This document shows, one piece after another, positions 16,375 through 24,639 of a stretch of DNA of 59,418 nucleotides. Origin of the DNA: Christensenella sp964494645 (lineage in GTDB: Bacteria; Bacillota; Clostridia; Christensenellales; Christensenellaceae); the NCBI GenBank assembly GCA_964494645.1, contig CAZBSH010000005.1, positions 1 to 59,418 of the forward strand. The letters are read 5' to 3'. The stretch's first letter is position 1, and each line of letters starts with the position of its first letter. The position numbers were made by a program, and so were the translations under genes. The notes beneath the pieces were generated by a model. The model saw only the letters and a list, made by a program, of their open reading frames with translations, was not told where the DNA came from and searched no databases.

Positions 16375-16674
16375 TTGAAAATCGCAAAAGTTGTTGGTAA
16401 TGTGGTTTCTACAATAAAAGATAAGAGATTTGAAGGCTACAAGTTGATGATCGTTGAGTATCTGGACCTGGAAGGTGAGCCGCAGGGCGTCCGGCATATT
16501 GCTCTTGACGGTGCAAACGCGGGCATCGGTGATATTGTTTTGACAAATAATGACGGCGGGGCTGCTGTCATGATTATGGATGACAAGGAATTGATTGCTG
16601 ATGATACGATCGCAGGGGTGATTGATTACTATACGGTCGATGGCTGTACGAAAACAGCGAAAAATTTGTACTGA
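16375..16674 (+). CDS. eutN: BMC-P vertex protein, copy 3
   Basis: A 99-residue EutN/CcmL protein starting at TTG behind AAGG (MKIAKVVGNVVSTIKDKRFEGYKLMIVEYLD). The second signature is DGANAGIGDIVLTNNDGGAAVMI. The C-terminal end stops shortly after the domain, as usual. It is the last gene of the first shell operon; a hairpin with T run follows 30 bases downstream. Confidence 0.9.
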   Translation: MKIAKVVGNVVSTIKDKRFEGYKLMIVEYLDLEGEPQGVRHIALDGANAGIGDIVLTNNDGGAAVMIMDDKELIADDTIAGVIDYYTVDGCTKTAKNLY

Positions 16675-16704
16675 TCTTTTCTTTTGCTTAAAACATGTGT
16701 TATG

Positions 16705-16742
16705 ATACGGTATTCTGTTTATAAGAATACCGTATTATTTTT
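16705..16742 (+). terminator. Terminator ending the first microcompartment operon
   Basis: The arms ATACGGTATTCT and AGAATACCGTAT pair perfectly over 12 bp around a seven-base loop and are followed by TATTTTT. Confidence 0.85.
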
Positions 16743-16812
16743 GACTGAAAATACGTGTTTATGCGTTGTTTTGTGGTGTATAAAACTTTTATAATGATTT
16801 TCATTTTTAACA

Positions 16813-16841
16813 TTGACAAACTGAAAATATACGCTTACAAT
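16813..16841 (+). promoter_or_regulatory. Promoter of the second shell operon (BMC-P copy 4)
   Basis: TTGACA at 16813-16818 and TACAAT at 16836-16841 are exactly 17 bases apart. The start point would be near 16848, placing the downstream A-rich element at about +1 to +35. Confidence 0.75.
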
Positions 16842-16845
16842 ATAA

Positions 16846-16882
16846 TAAACAAACCACATAAAACCACACAAATACACAAAAA
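16846..16882 (+). promoter_or_regulatory. Candidate BMC regulon operator 2
   Basis: The element contains AAACAAACCACATAAAACC followed by ACACAAATACACAAAAAC; 14 bases are identical to operator 1. Here it lies over and just after the transcription start, where a bound repressor would block the polymerase. Confidence 0.55.
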
Positions 16883-16962
16883 CTATATAAGAACATGATA
16901 GAAGTTATAATGTTTTAACACTGATAACAATGATAGTGATTTCATTGAGCAGAGGAGACGGG

Positions 16963-17232
16963 ATGTATACTGGCAGAGTAGAAGGTACGGTGGTGTCTAC
17001 TGTAAAAGATGAGCGGCTTACCGGCATCAAGCTGTTGGCTGTGCGCCTGATTGAGAACGGAAAAGATAAGAATCTGATTGTTGCCGGCGATGCGACACGG
17101 CAGGCCGGTATCGGTGACTTTGTTTATATGATTGGACGCAAGGAAGCAGCCATGATGTTTGGGGTAAACCCTGAACCGCCGGTTGATGTGGCGATCGTCG
17201 GATTTATCGATGATTATAACGAGGCATTATAG
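16963..17232 (+). CDS. eutN: BMC-P vertex protein, copy 4
   Basis: An 89-residue EutN/CcmL protein (MYTGRVEGTVVSTVKDERLTG; GDATRQAGIGDFVYMIGRKEA). The ATG chosen has GAGGAG six bases upstream; the in-frame ATG at 16930 is rejected. It heads a separate transcription unit with its own promoter and operator, which would let vertex and facet proteins be dosed apart from the enzyme operon. Confidence 0.9.
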   Translation: MYTGRVEGTVVSTVKDERLTGIKLLAVRLIENGKDKNLIVAGDATRQAGIGDFVYMIGRKEAAMMFGVNPEPPVDVAIVGFIDDYNEAL

Positions 17233-17283
17233 TGCGGTATATGCTGAAGAAATAAGAATGTTTTTTACGAAAGAGGAAAACAA

Positions 17284-17559
17284 ATGGAAAAAGAAGCTTT
17301 GGGAATGGTAGAAACAAAAGGTTTGATCGGTGCAATTGAAGCGGCTGATGCAATGGTGAAAGCGGCAAATGTTCGTTTGATTGGCAAGCAACAGATTGGT
17401 TCAGGGCTTGTTACGGTTATGGTAAGAGGCGATGTGGGCGCTGTAAAGGCAGCGGTTGACGCGGGCGCTACCGCGGCAAAGCGAGTGGGAGATCTATATG
17501 GAGTGCATGTGATTCCCAGCCCGCATGTTGATGTGGAGGGCATTTTGCCCACAGTATAA
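17284..17559 (+). CDS. BMC-H shell protein, copy 3
   Basis: A 91-residue hexamer protein almost identical to copy 2, including at DNA level over the first about 40 bases. It differs in Val-Arg for Val-Lys near residue 30 and in the tail (SPHVDVEGILPTV). It follows BMC-P copy 4 and precedes the sugar-binding lipoprotein gene by 77 bases without an obvious terminator, so the importer may be partly co-transcribed with the shell. Confidence 0.96.
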   Translation: MEKEALGMVETKGLIGAIEAADAMVKAANVRLIGKQQIGSGLVTVMVRGDVGAVKAAVDAGATAAKRVGDLYGVHVIPSPHVDVEGILPTV

Positions 17560-17636
17560 AGTGTTTCATAAGTTTCATTAATATGTGTTGGAGTGACACA
17601 TAAATGAATTGAGGCTATTCAATAAGGAGGAAAATT

Positions 17637-18824
17637 ATGAAAAAGTTAGTTGTATTGGTACTCGCTGTTGCGATGATCGTAACAGTATTCGCAGGCTGCA
17701 CAGCTGCTCCGGCAGCTTCAGAAAGCCCGAGCGCGGCAGCGTCTGAATCTGCTGCTGCTCCGTCTGAGTCCGCTGCTGCTCCGTCTGAGTCCGCTGCAGC
17801 CGGTGGTGACGCTGCAATTCCGGAAGGTGTGCAGGGTGGCAAAAAGATCGCGGTTGTGCGTAATCTCGCAAATGGCGACCATACACAGCAGTTCTTGGCT
17901 GGTTGTGTTTCCGAAGGTCAGTCTTTCGGATTCACGGTAGATACGTTTGTAACAGACGGTGATGACGCGAAAACGCAGCAGACAGTTGCGCAGTGCATCC
18001 AGAAAGGTTACGATGGCATTATCGTATCCCATGGTCAGTTGTCGTATTCTTATGACATGCTGAAACCGGCTGCTGATAAAGGCATGGTGATTTCGACATT
18101 TGATACGATGCCATTCAAAGATGGCGACGCAAATTCTGAATTGTTGGCAGGTGTAACTTCTACATCACAGGATGACCAGAAGTTGGCGACACTGTCTCTG
18201 ACAGATATGATTGAAACAGTTGGCAAAAAGCCGATGAAGATTTTGAAGACATTCATGGGCCCTGGCGTACCGCCGCTTGACAGACGTAACGAAGTTTACA
18301 CAAAGATGGAAAGCGAAGGTCTGATCGAAACATTAGAGACGATCGCTCCTTCTGACAGTGCAAACGCTCGTGGCGACATGACGACAAAGACGGCTGCTAT
18401 CCTGCCGAAATACAAAGAAGGCTCTGTAGACGCGATCTGGGGTTGCTATGATGAGCTTGCGAAAGGTGTTCTGCAGGCATTGAACGATGCCGGTCGTAAA
18501 GATATCCCGATGTTCACAATTGATATCTCCAATGACGACATCAATCTGATGCTTGAGAACCCGGATGTATGGATCTCCACAGCTGCTGTAGACCCGAAAT
18601 TGATCGGTATCGCTAACATGAGACTGATCGCTTTGAAACTTGCCGGCGAAGAGACACCGGATTATTACACACTGGATGCACAGCTTGTTAAGACATCGCA
18701 GCTCAACAAAGACATCACAATGGAAAACCTCAACACAGTTGTTGACGGCTGGGGAACGCTTGAGAGCATCTCTGATTTGAACACACCGTGGATGGACGCG
18801 CTTCGCGCACAAAGCGGTAAATAA
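17637..18824 (+). CDS. Sugar ABC transporter substrate-binding lipoprotein (RbsB/periplasmic-binding type 1 fold)
   Basis: A 395-residue lipoprotein with a signal peptide and lipobox (VFAGC, cysteine about 21), a Ser/Ala/Pro linker to about residue 62 with tandem repeats, and a type 1 sugar-binding domain (KKIAVVRNLANGDHTQQFLAGC onward; CIQKGYDGIIV; VDAIWGCYDELAKGVLQAL; FTIDISNDDI). It is the binding protein of the importer whose ATPase and permease follow. Given mtnK and mtnA downstream, the ligand is probably 5-deoxyribose, 5-methylthioribose or a nucleoside precursor (inference). A strong AAGGAGG site precedes the ATG. Confidence 0.92.
   Translation: MKKLVVLVLAVAMIVTVFAGCTAAPAASESPSAAASESAAAPSESAAAPSESAAAGGDAAIPEGVQGGKKIAVVRNLANGDHTQQFLAGCVSEGQSFGFTVDTFVTDGDDAKTQQTVAQCIQKGYDGIIVSHGQLSYSYDMLKPAADKGMVISTFDTMPFKDGDANSELLAGVTSTSQDDQKLATLSLTDMIETVGKKPMKILKTFMGPGVPPLDRRNEVYTKMESEGLIETLETIAPSDSANARGDMTTKTAAILPKYKEGSVDAIWGCYDELAKGVLQALNDAGRKDIPMFTIDISNDDINLMLENPDVWISTAAVDPKLIGIANMRLIALKLAGEETPDYYTLDAQLVKTSQLNKDITMENLNTVVDGWGTLESISDLNTPWMDALRAQSGK
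17751..17792 (+). repeat. Two identical 21-bp tandem repeats in the lipoprotein linker
   Basis: Two exact, adjacent copies of a 21-bp unit beginning GCTGCTGCTCCGTCTGAG encode the repeated SESAAAP linker. Copy number could vary by slippage in steps of seven residues without changing frame. Confidence 0.9.
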
Positions 18825-18887
18825 ACAAGAACAAGGATTGCGGATCTGATTTAGCAATCACTATCACTAAATGAAATATGCTGGCTT

Positions 18888-18922
18888 GCCCCGAAAAAGA
18901 GACACTCCATCTGATTCGGGGC
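18888..18922 (+). other. Stem-loop between binding-protein and ATPase genes
   Basis: The arms GCCCCGAA and TTCGGGGC pair over 8 bp around a 19-base loop, with no T run. In importer operons such hairpins after the binding-protein gene often protect its mRNA or attenuate read-through, giving excess binding protein. The 228-base gap holds nothing else recognisable. Confidence 0.5.
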
Positions 18923-19052
18923 GGTCAGTATAAATTAATGTAATAATTCTCTTTTTATTTTAGGCAATAGATTCGTTTGATTAGATGGAGATTCAATCAA
19001 AAAGTTTAATTCTTTATCGTTATGATAATTACACATACGATAGGCAGGTGAT

Positions 19053-20573
19053 ATGCAGATGGAGAACGTAAAAATAGAAATGAAAGACATTTCGATCGAA
19101 TTCCCAGGCGTTAAAGCACTTTCTAATGTGGATTTCACAATGGAGACGGGCAAATCGTATGCGTTGGTAGGCGCGAATGGTGCCGGAAAATCGACTCTTA
19201 TGAAGGTTTTGGCCGGAGCAAACACGCATTATACCGGGCAGATTTACGCCAATGAGCAGCCGATCGAGATTAGATCTCCGAAAGATGCGGTCGAGCAAAA
19301 AATCGCGATCGTATATCAAGAGGTCGATACCGCTTTGATTCCATATTTATCCGTAGCGGAGAACGTTATGTTCAATATTATGGTAAACGAGATGGGAAAG
19401 AAGCAGTTTGTAAACTGGAATGAGATTCGCAGGCAGGCAAAAGCGGTGTTAAAACGGTTCAATGTTGATATCAATGTCAATACAATCGTTTCAGAATTAT
19501 CTCTTGCACAAAAACAGATGGTTTTGATCGCGCGCTGTGTAGCGGAAAATTGTAGATTTTTGATATTGGATGAACCTACAGCTCCGCTCTCCAATACGGA
19601 GACAGAGGAGTTGTTTCGCGTAGTGCGGGAGCTTATCCAGAACGAACATGTAGGCGTTGTATTTATTTCACACAGATTAAATGAACTTTATGAGATATGC
19701 GAAGAAATCACGATTATGAAGGACGGACAGAATGTTATCAGCCTTCCGCTGACGGAAGAATTGTCAGTGAACCAGATCGTGGAGTATATGCTCGGGCGTA
19801 AGTTTGACGAAAATTTCCCCAAACAAAAAGTGGAAATTGGAGACATTCTGCTTAAGGTAGATAATCTTACGGAAAAAGAAGAAAAAATTAAGGATATCTG
19901 TATGACCGTGCGCAGAGGCGAAATCGTCGGGGTATCGGGACTTGTGGGCGCTGGCAAAACGGAGCTTTGCAAGACATTGTTTGGCGCTTTGAAGCATAGC
20001 AATGGGACGATTGAGCTTAACGGGAAGAAGATCACGGTTAAAGATCCTCATGCAGCGGTGAAGAGCGGATTGGCGCTTGTGCCGGAAGAACGCAGAAAAG
20101 AAGGCGTTCTGATCAAAGATCCGGTATACAGCAATATTTCTGTTGCTGCCATGAAAAAATATACCGGTGCTTTGTCCGTTGTCAATAAAGCGAAGGAAAA
20201 AGAAGATGCACGGCAGTTGATCAAGGATCTTGGGATCAAAACACCGAGTGAAAACCAGAGTGTTGCGCTTTTGTCGGGTGGTAACCAGCAAAAGGTAGCT
20301 GTTGCGAAATGGCTGAATTCTGACGCTGAGATCTATATTTTTGACGAACCCACGAAGGGTGTTGACGTTGGCGCGAAGAGAGATATATTTGAGCTGATTG
20401 AACGTCTTGCGGCAAACGGAAAAGGCGTTATTTATGCTTCCTGTGAATTCAGCGAGATACTGGCGATCGCAGATCGTACATACGTTATGTATGACGGCAA
20501 GATCGTAGCGGAGCTGGATGTACAGGATATTGGTGAAAAAGAGCTTCTATACTATTCCACAGGAGGAAACTAA
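19053..20573 (+). CDS. Sugar ABC transporter ATP-binding protein, RbsA/MglA type
   Basis: A 506-residue protein with two fused ATPase domains, the layout of ribose-class importers. The first domain has Walker A GANGAGKST (about 39-47), signature LSLAQKQ and Walker B FLILDEPT. The second has a degenerate Walker A GLVGAGKTEL, signature LSGGNQQK and Walker B IYIFDEPTKG. It energises uptake through the permease encoded two bases downstream. Confidence 0.94.
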   Translation: MQMENVKIEMKDISIEFPGVKALSNVDFTMETGKSYALVGANGAGKSTLMKVLAGANTHYTGQIYANEQPIEIRSPKDAVEQKIAIVYQEVDTALIPYLSVAENVMFNIMVNEMGKKQFVNWNEIRRQAKAVLKRFNVDINVNTIVSELSLAQKQMVLIARCVAENCRFLILDEPTAPLSNTETEELFRVVRELIQNEHVGVVFISHRLNELYEICEEITIMKDGQNVISLPLTEELSVNQIVEYMLGRKFDENFPKQKVEIGDILLKVDNLTEKEEKIKDICMTVRRGEIVGVSGLVGAGKTELCKTLFGALKHSNGTIELNGKKITVKDPHAAVKSGLALVPEERRKEGVLIKDPVYSNISVAAMKKYTGALSVVNKAKEKEDARQLIKDLGIKTPSENQSVALLSGGNQQKVAVAKWLNSDAEIYIFDEPTKGVDVGAKRDIFELIERLAANGKGVIYASCEFSEILAIADRTYVMYDGKIVAELDVQDIGEKELLYYSTGGN

Positions 20574-20574
20574 T

Positions 20575-21576
20575 ATGAATCCGAAAGAGGCTGCATTGCA
20601 AAAGAAAAGTAAAGGTTCTCCGCTTGATTTTGTAACAAACTGGGGAATGCTTCTTATCATTGCAGTATTGTTTATATTCTTTACAATAGCGATGCCGGGG
20701 ATGTTTTTGACCGGTGATAATATGATCACAATACTGAGAAATATTTCTATTACAACGGTTATTGCGGTAGGACTTACGTTCTCGCTGACCGTTAACGGCA
20801 TGGATCTTTCCATTGGTGCAAACGCAAACTTTGCAGACGCTTTTATTACGACGATGTTTGTATGGTATGGCGTACAGAGCATGGGATTGTCCATCTTGGC
20901 CACGGTTGTTGTTTGTTTGTCTGTTGCGGCGGTAAACTGTCTGTTGATCGTAAAATTGAAGATCATGGATATGATCGCCAGCTTGGCTACAATGTTCATC
21001 TTTCAGGGGGTTGCACTTACCTATACACGCGGCGGAGCAATCACAGAACGTATGATGCGTCCTGATGGATCGCAGGCACCCGGTCTCATTCCGCCGGAGT
21101 TCAAAGCACTTGGTAAAGCAGAATTTTTGATTCCGATCATGTTGATCGTAGTGGTATTCGCTTTCTTTTTCCTGACTTACACAAAGCACGGGCGTTATAT
21201 GTACGCGGTTGGCGGCAACCCGGAAGCAGCAAGATTGTCGGGTATTTCTGTAAGTAAGTACAGAGTATTGGCATATATGTTCTCCGCAATCTTTGCGGCG
21301 CTTGGTGGTATTATGCTGGCGGCTTACATTGGAAGCTCGCAGGTAAAAGCGGGGGATGCGTATCTGATGCCGTCTGTTGCGGCGGCATATATCGGGTTCT
21401 CTGTCGCGGGGGCAGGAAAGGCCAATCCATTCGGTACGTTAGCGGGTGCGGCATTGGTCGGGCTGCTTGATAATGGTTTTATTATGATGTCCGTGCCATA
21501 TTACGCAATGGACATTGTAAAGGGCGGCGTACTTGCCGCGGCACTGGCGCTTACGTATGCGCGTAAAAAGAACTAG
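20575..21576 (+). CDS. Sugar ABC transporter permease, RbsC family
   Basis: A 333-residue membrane protein with about eight to ten hydrophobic segments starting near residue 22. The cytoplasmic coupling motif is in AVGGNPEAARLSGISVSKYR, typical of the BPD_transp_2 family. The ATG at 20575 follows AGGAGGAAACTA; the frame also extends upstream into the ATPase gene but that part is not coding in this frame. As a single permease gene it should form a homodimer. Confidence 0.93.
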   Translation: MNPKEAALQKKSKGSPLDFVTNWGMLLIIAVLFIFFTIAMPGMFLTGDNMITILRNISITTVIAVGLTFSLTVNGMDLSIGANANFADAFITTMFVWYGVQSMGLSILATVVVCLSVAAVNCLLIVKLKIMDMIASLATMFIFQGVALTYTRGGAITERMMRPDGSQAPGLIPPEFKALGKAEFLIPIMLIVVVFAFFFLTYTKHGRYMYAVGGNPEAARLSGISVSKYRVLAYMFSAIFAALGGIMLAAYIGSSQVKAGDAYLMPSVAAAYIGFSVAGAGKANPFGTLAGAALVGLLDNGFIMMSVPYYAMDIVKGGVLAAALALTYARKKN

Positions 21577-21602
21577 TCATATTTTATAAAAATTCATAAT
21601 AC

Positions 21603-21644
21603 AATATTATACAACGGAGTTTAAAAACTCCGTTGTATAATATT
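21603..21644. promoter_or_regulatory. 18-bp perfect palindrome upstream of mtnK
   Basis: The arms AATATTATACAACGGAGT and ACTCCGTTGTATAATATT are perfect complements around TTAAAA, and further TTT/AAA pairing is possible inside. It lies 22 bases before the mtnK start, between permease and kinase. There is no trailing T run in the plus direction, so it is not a typical terminator. It could be an operator for a dimeric regulator, an mRNA-stability hairpin or an attenuator. The ATTATA sequences within the arms may also include promoter elements. Confidence 0.6.
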
Positions 21645-21665
21645 ACTGATAAAGGAGGCAACAAC

Positions 21666-22892
21666 ATGGCTGATTTCAGCAAGTACTTTTTGATGAGTAC
21701 TGATAATGTGATCGAATATGTAAAAGAAAAGCTTGACATGTTTTCCGATGATGCAGTATTGCAAGCAAAGGAAATCGGCGACGGGAACCTGAATTACGTA
21801 TTTAAAGTTTGGGAAGACGTGACAGGAAAATCTGTGATCGTAAAGCAGGCGGGCGTGGAAGCAAGGATATCGTCTGATTTTAAATTATCGACAGACCGTA
21901 ACAGGATCGAAGTGGAAATATTAACACTGGAAGATAAGCTTTGTCCGGGGCTTGTTCCGCATATCTATATGTATGATCCGGTGATGAACTGCTTTGCGAT
22001 GGAGGATCTTTCTGATCATCAAGTGATGCGCACCGCGTTGTTAAAGCACGAACAATTTCCTCAGTTTGCGGAGGATATCACAACGTTTTTGGTAAACAGC
22101 TTGCTGTTGACGACGGATCGAGTGATGGATTCCAAAGAGAAAAAGGAACTGGTCAAACGTTATATCAATCCGCAGCTTTGCGCAGATATATCCGAGCCGC
22201 TTGTTTATACGGAGCCGTATAATGACAACTTGGGAAGAAATCTTGTATTTCCTCCGAACGCGGATTTTGTTAAGAAAGAGCTGTATGACGATAAGGCGCT
22301 GCATCTTGAAGTGGCAAAGTTAAAATATGCGTTTATGAACAATGCGCAATCGCTGATACACGGCGATCTGCACACCGGTTCTGTATTTATCAAACAAGGT
22401 TCTACGCGCGTCATGGATCCGGAATTTGCGTTTTGTGGACCAATGGGATATGATATCGGCAATGTGATCGCAAATATGATTTTTGCGTGGGCAAACGGTG
22501 ATGCTACCATTGAAGATGCAGGAGAAAAGGCAGACTACCTTGGTTGGATCGAAGGCACGATCAGCAATATTGTGGATATGTTCAAGGAGAAGTTTGTAAA
22601 AGCGTATGATGAAAATGTGACGGAGCCAATGGCAAAGACATCGGAATATCGTGATTATTTTCTGGATACGGTACTTGCGGATACAGCGGGCGTAGCCGGG
22701 CTTGAAATGAACCGGCGTACAGTAGGGATGGCACAAGTAAAAGATTTGACGACGATTCCGGATGAGTCAAAGCGTACGCGCGCAGAGCGTATCGTGATTT
22801 TGTGTGCGAAAGATTTTATTATGAATCGGACGCAATATAAGGCAGGCAAGGATTATATTAATAAGATCAAGTCTGTCGCTGCGGAAATCTAA
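21666..22892 (+). CDS. mtnK: S-methyl-5-thioribose kinase (or 5-deoxyribose kinase)
   Basis: A 408-residue kinase of the choline/aminoglycoside kinase-like fold. The nucleotide region has EIGDGNLNYVFKV and VIVKQAG; the catalytic loop is LIHGDLHTGSVFI and the metal-binding segment VMDPEFAFCGPMGYDIGN, both diagnostic for MtnK. The start follows AAAGGAGGCAACAAC; an in-frame ATG at 21633 lies inside the palindrome and is rejected. The known reaction is ATP-dependent formation of methylthioribose 1-phosphate, and related kinases act on 5-deoxyribose. With mtnA 20 bases downstream and an importer upstream it commits the sugar to salvage. Confidence 0.94.
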   Translation: MADFSKYFLMSTDNVIEYVKEKLDMFSDDAVLQAKEIGDGNLNYVFKVWEDVTGKSVIVKQAGVEARISSDFKLSTDRNRIEVEILTLEDKLCPGLVPHIYMYDPVMNCFAMEDLSDHQVMRTALLKHEQFPQFAEDITTFLVNSLLLTTDRVMDSKEKKELVKRYINPQLCADISEPLVYTEPYNDNLGRNLVFPPNADFVKKELYDDKALHLEVAKLKYAFMNNAQSLIHGDLHTGSVFIKQGSTRVMDPEFAFCGPMGYDIGNVIANMIFAWANGDATIEDAGEKADYLGWIEGTISNIVDMFKEKFVKAYDENVTEPMAKTSEYRDYFLDTVLADTAGVAGLEMNRRTVGMAQVKDLTTIPDESKRTRAERIVILCAKDFIMNRTQYKAGKDYINKIKSVAAEI

Positions 22893-22912
22893 TTAGACGA
22901 GGTAAGGAAACA

Positions 22913-23998
22913 ATGAAACAAAGCATTATGGATTATGATACGGTTGCACTTGATGATGAAAACAGCGCATTGGTGATCATTGACCAAACGCAGCTTCCGT
23001 ATAATACGGAGATACTGCATTTGAAAGATCAAAAGAGTATTTGGGATGCGATTTATTTGCTGCAAGTACGCGGCGCTCCGGCAATCGGTGTTGCGGCGGG
23101 TATTGCGATCTATCTGGCTGCAAAGGAGATCGAAGCGGATAATTTTGATGATTTCTATAAACAGTTTGTAGCGGCAAAAGAATATTTGGATTCGGCGCGC
23201 CCGACGGCTGTCAATCTTTCGTGGGCATTAAATCGTATGGACGATGTTGTCAAAGCAAACAAAGATAAATCCGTTGCGGAAATCAAAGAGATACTGCATC
23301 AGGAGGCCGTAACAATCAAGGAAGAAGATACATGGGTATGCAAGACGATCGGGGAATATGGATTGTCTTTATTAAAGCCGGAGATGGGGTTGCTTACACA
23401 TTGCAACGCAGGACAGCTTGCCACTTCCAAATATGGAACGGCAACAGCGCCGATGTATCTGGGACATGAAAAGGGATATAATTTCCGCGTGTTCTGTGAC
23501 GAGACGCGTCCGCTTTTGCAAGGCGCGCGCCTGACTTCTTATGAACTTCATGAATCAGGAATAGATACGACGCTCATTTGTGATAATATGGCTCCGTCCG
23601 TTATGAAAAAAGGATGGGTGGACGCTGTGTTTGTCGGATGTGATCGTGTGGCCAGAAATGGTGATACAGCAAATAAGATTGGTACATCTTATGTGGCTAT
23701 GGCAGCAAAATATTATGGTATTCCATTTTATGTTTGTGCGCCTACATCGACCATCGATATGAATTGTGAGAGTGGTGACGATATCCATATCGAGCTGCGT
23801 CCCGCGGAAGAAGTGACGGAGATGTGGTACGAGAAGAGAATGGCGCCGGAAGGTGTGAAGGTATTCAATCCTGCGTTTGATGTTACGGATGCGCAGAATA
23901 TTACAGGGATCATTACAGAGTATGGGATTGCCTATGCGCCGTTTGAAGACTCTCTAAAAGAAATATTCAAGAAAAAAGAAGCTGCTGCTAAAAAATAG
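22913..23998 (+). CDS. mtnA: S-methyl-5-thioribose-1-phosphate isomerase (or 5-deoxyribose-1-phosphate isomerase)
   Basis: A 361-residue protein of the eIF2B/MtnA family. VRGAPAIGVAAGIAIYLAA is the phosphate-binding segment, Cys164 in LTHCNAGQL is the catalytic cysteine and the catalytic Asp lies in GCDRVARNGDTANKIGT. The enzyme turns the aldose 1-phosphate into the ribulose 1-phosphate, exactly the kind of substrate a class II aldolase splits into DHAP and an aldehyde. None of the usual methionine-salvage genes after mtnA (mtnB dehydratase, mtnC/W/X, mtnD dioxygenase) are here, so the product does not appear to enter that pathway. The last about ten residues (KKKEAAAKK) form a short basic tail. 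Confidence 0.94.
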   Translation: MKQSIMDYDTVALDDENSALVIIDQTQLPYNTEILHLKDQKSIWDAIYLLQVRGAPAIGVAAGIAIYLAAKEIEADNFDDFYKQFVAAKEYLDSARPTAVNLSWALNRMDDVVKANKDKSVAEIKEILHQEAVTIKEEDTWVCKTIGEYGLSLLKPEMGLLTHCNAGQLATSKYGTATAPMYLGHEKGYNFRVFCDETRPLLQGARLTSYELHESGIDTTLICDNMAPSVMKKGWVDAVFVGCDRVARNGDTANKIGTSYVAMAAKYYGIPFYVCAPTSTIDMNCESGDDIHIELRPAEEVTEMWYEKRMAPEGVKVFNPAFDVTDAQNITGIITEYGIAYAPFEDSLKEIFKKKEAAAKK

Positions 23999-24038
23999 AT
24001 TTGTTTTTGAATCCTCCGAAAACATAGGAACACAGCAA

Positions 24039-24078
24039 AATAAAGACGGTATGCCATGATGGTCATACCGTCTTTATT
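24039..24078. terminator. Bidirectional terminator between mtnA and the MerR gene
   Basis: Perfect 15-bp arms (AATAAAGACGGTATG and its complement) surround a ten-base loop. AT-rich flanks allow use from both sides; the genes are convergent. Confidence 0.85.
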
Positions 24079-24509
24079 TATATTTTATACTTTCTTAATT
24101 CTTCGGGGATCTGTTCCGTAGAAGCATGCCGGACCTTTTCTTCCGTACCGTCGGCAAGCGCAGTATCATAATACCAGCACTTGAATTTAAGCGTTTTCAA
24201 TGTGTTTTGCAAAGATTGAATTTGCTTTTTGACTTCATTAAGACGCTCATAAAACATATCCCTTCGTTTTTGCAAAGATGCGTCTCCCTCTTGGCACCAA
24301 TCTAAAAAAGCCTTGATATCTTTGATAGACATCCCGCTTGATTTCAGGCATTCGATTACGCGTATGGTATCCACTTCCTTTTCGGAGAAAACACGGATGC
24401 CTCCTTTACTGCGCTCCATAAAAGGGAACAATCCTTCGCGGTCATAATAACGCAAAGTAGATATGGCAATGTTGGTGGTATTTGCAACTTCTCCAATGGA
24501 GTAACACAT
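24078..24509 (-). CDS. MerR-family transcriptional regulator, AdhR-like
   Basis: A 143-residue regulator starting MCYSIGEVAN; the frame runs further upstream but would cross the divergent promoter. The N-terminal winged helix (IGEVANTTNIAISTLRYYDREGL) is followed by the coiled-coil dimerisation helix (about 80-115). It lacks the cysteine set of metal-sensing MerR proteins and resembles the aldehyde-stress AdhR/YhdM branch. It is divergent from the iron alcohol dehydrogenase operon whose promoter has the stretched spacer that MerR proteins act on. Confidence 0.88.
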   Translation of the reverse strand: MCYSIGEVANTTNIAISTLRYYDREGLFPFMERSKGGIRVFSEKEVDTIRVIECLKSSGMSIKDIKAFLDWCQEGDASLQKRRDMFYERLNEVKKQIQSLQNTLKTLKFKCWYYDTALADGTEEKVRHASTEQIPEELRKYKI

Positions 24510-24544
24510 GATTTTCACCTCTAAAAATATTTTTGAAAAAAAGC

Positions 24545-24575
24545 TTGACCTAAACTTAGCTTTAGGTTCTACAAT
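24545..24575 (+). promoter_or_regulatory. MerR-type promoter with 19-bp spacer and dyad operator
   Basis: TTGACC at 24545-24550 and TACAAT at 24570-24575 are 19 bases apart. The spacer region holds the dyad ACCTAAA...TTTAGGT. A spacer of 19 bp with a centred dyad is the hallmark of MerR-activated promoters, where the protein twists the DNA to align the two boxes. It drives the operon starting at 24640. Confidence 0.82.
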
Positions 24576-24639
24576 GATAGTATAACGTATGGACTGCATT
24601 GTCAATTTAATCCATACAATTAAGAAAGGAAGAAACAAA

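Noticed and set aside
17560..17636. A further operator copy (TGTTTC, AGTTTC) before the binding-protein gene
   Set aside because: Reads as loosely related to AAACA sites on the other strand, but the match to the three clear elements is too weak.
22913..23998. Classical methionine salvage via mtnK and mtnA
   Set aside because: The following enzymes (dehydratase, enolase/phosphatase, dioxygenase) are absent while class II aldolases and a BMC are present, so the DHAP-shunt reading fits better. Genes elsewhere in the genome could still change this.
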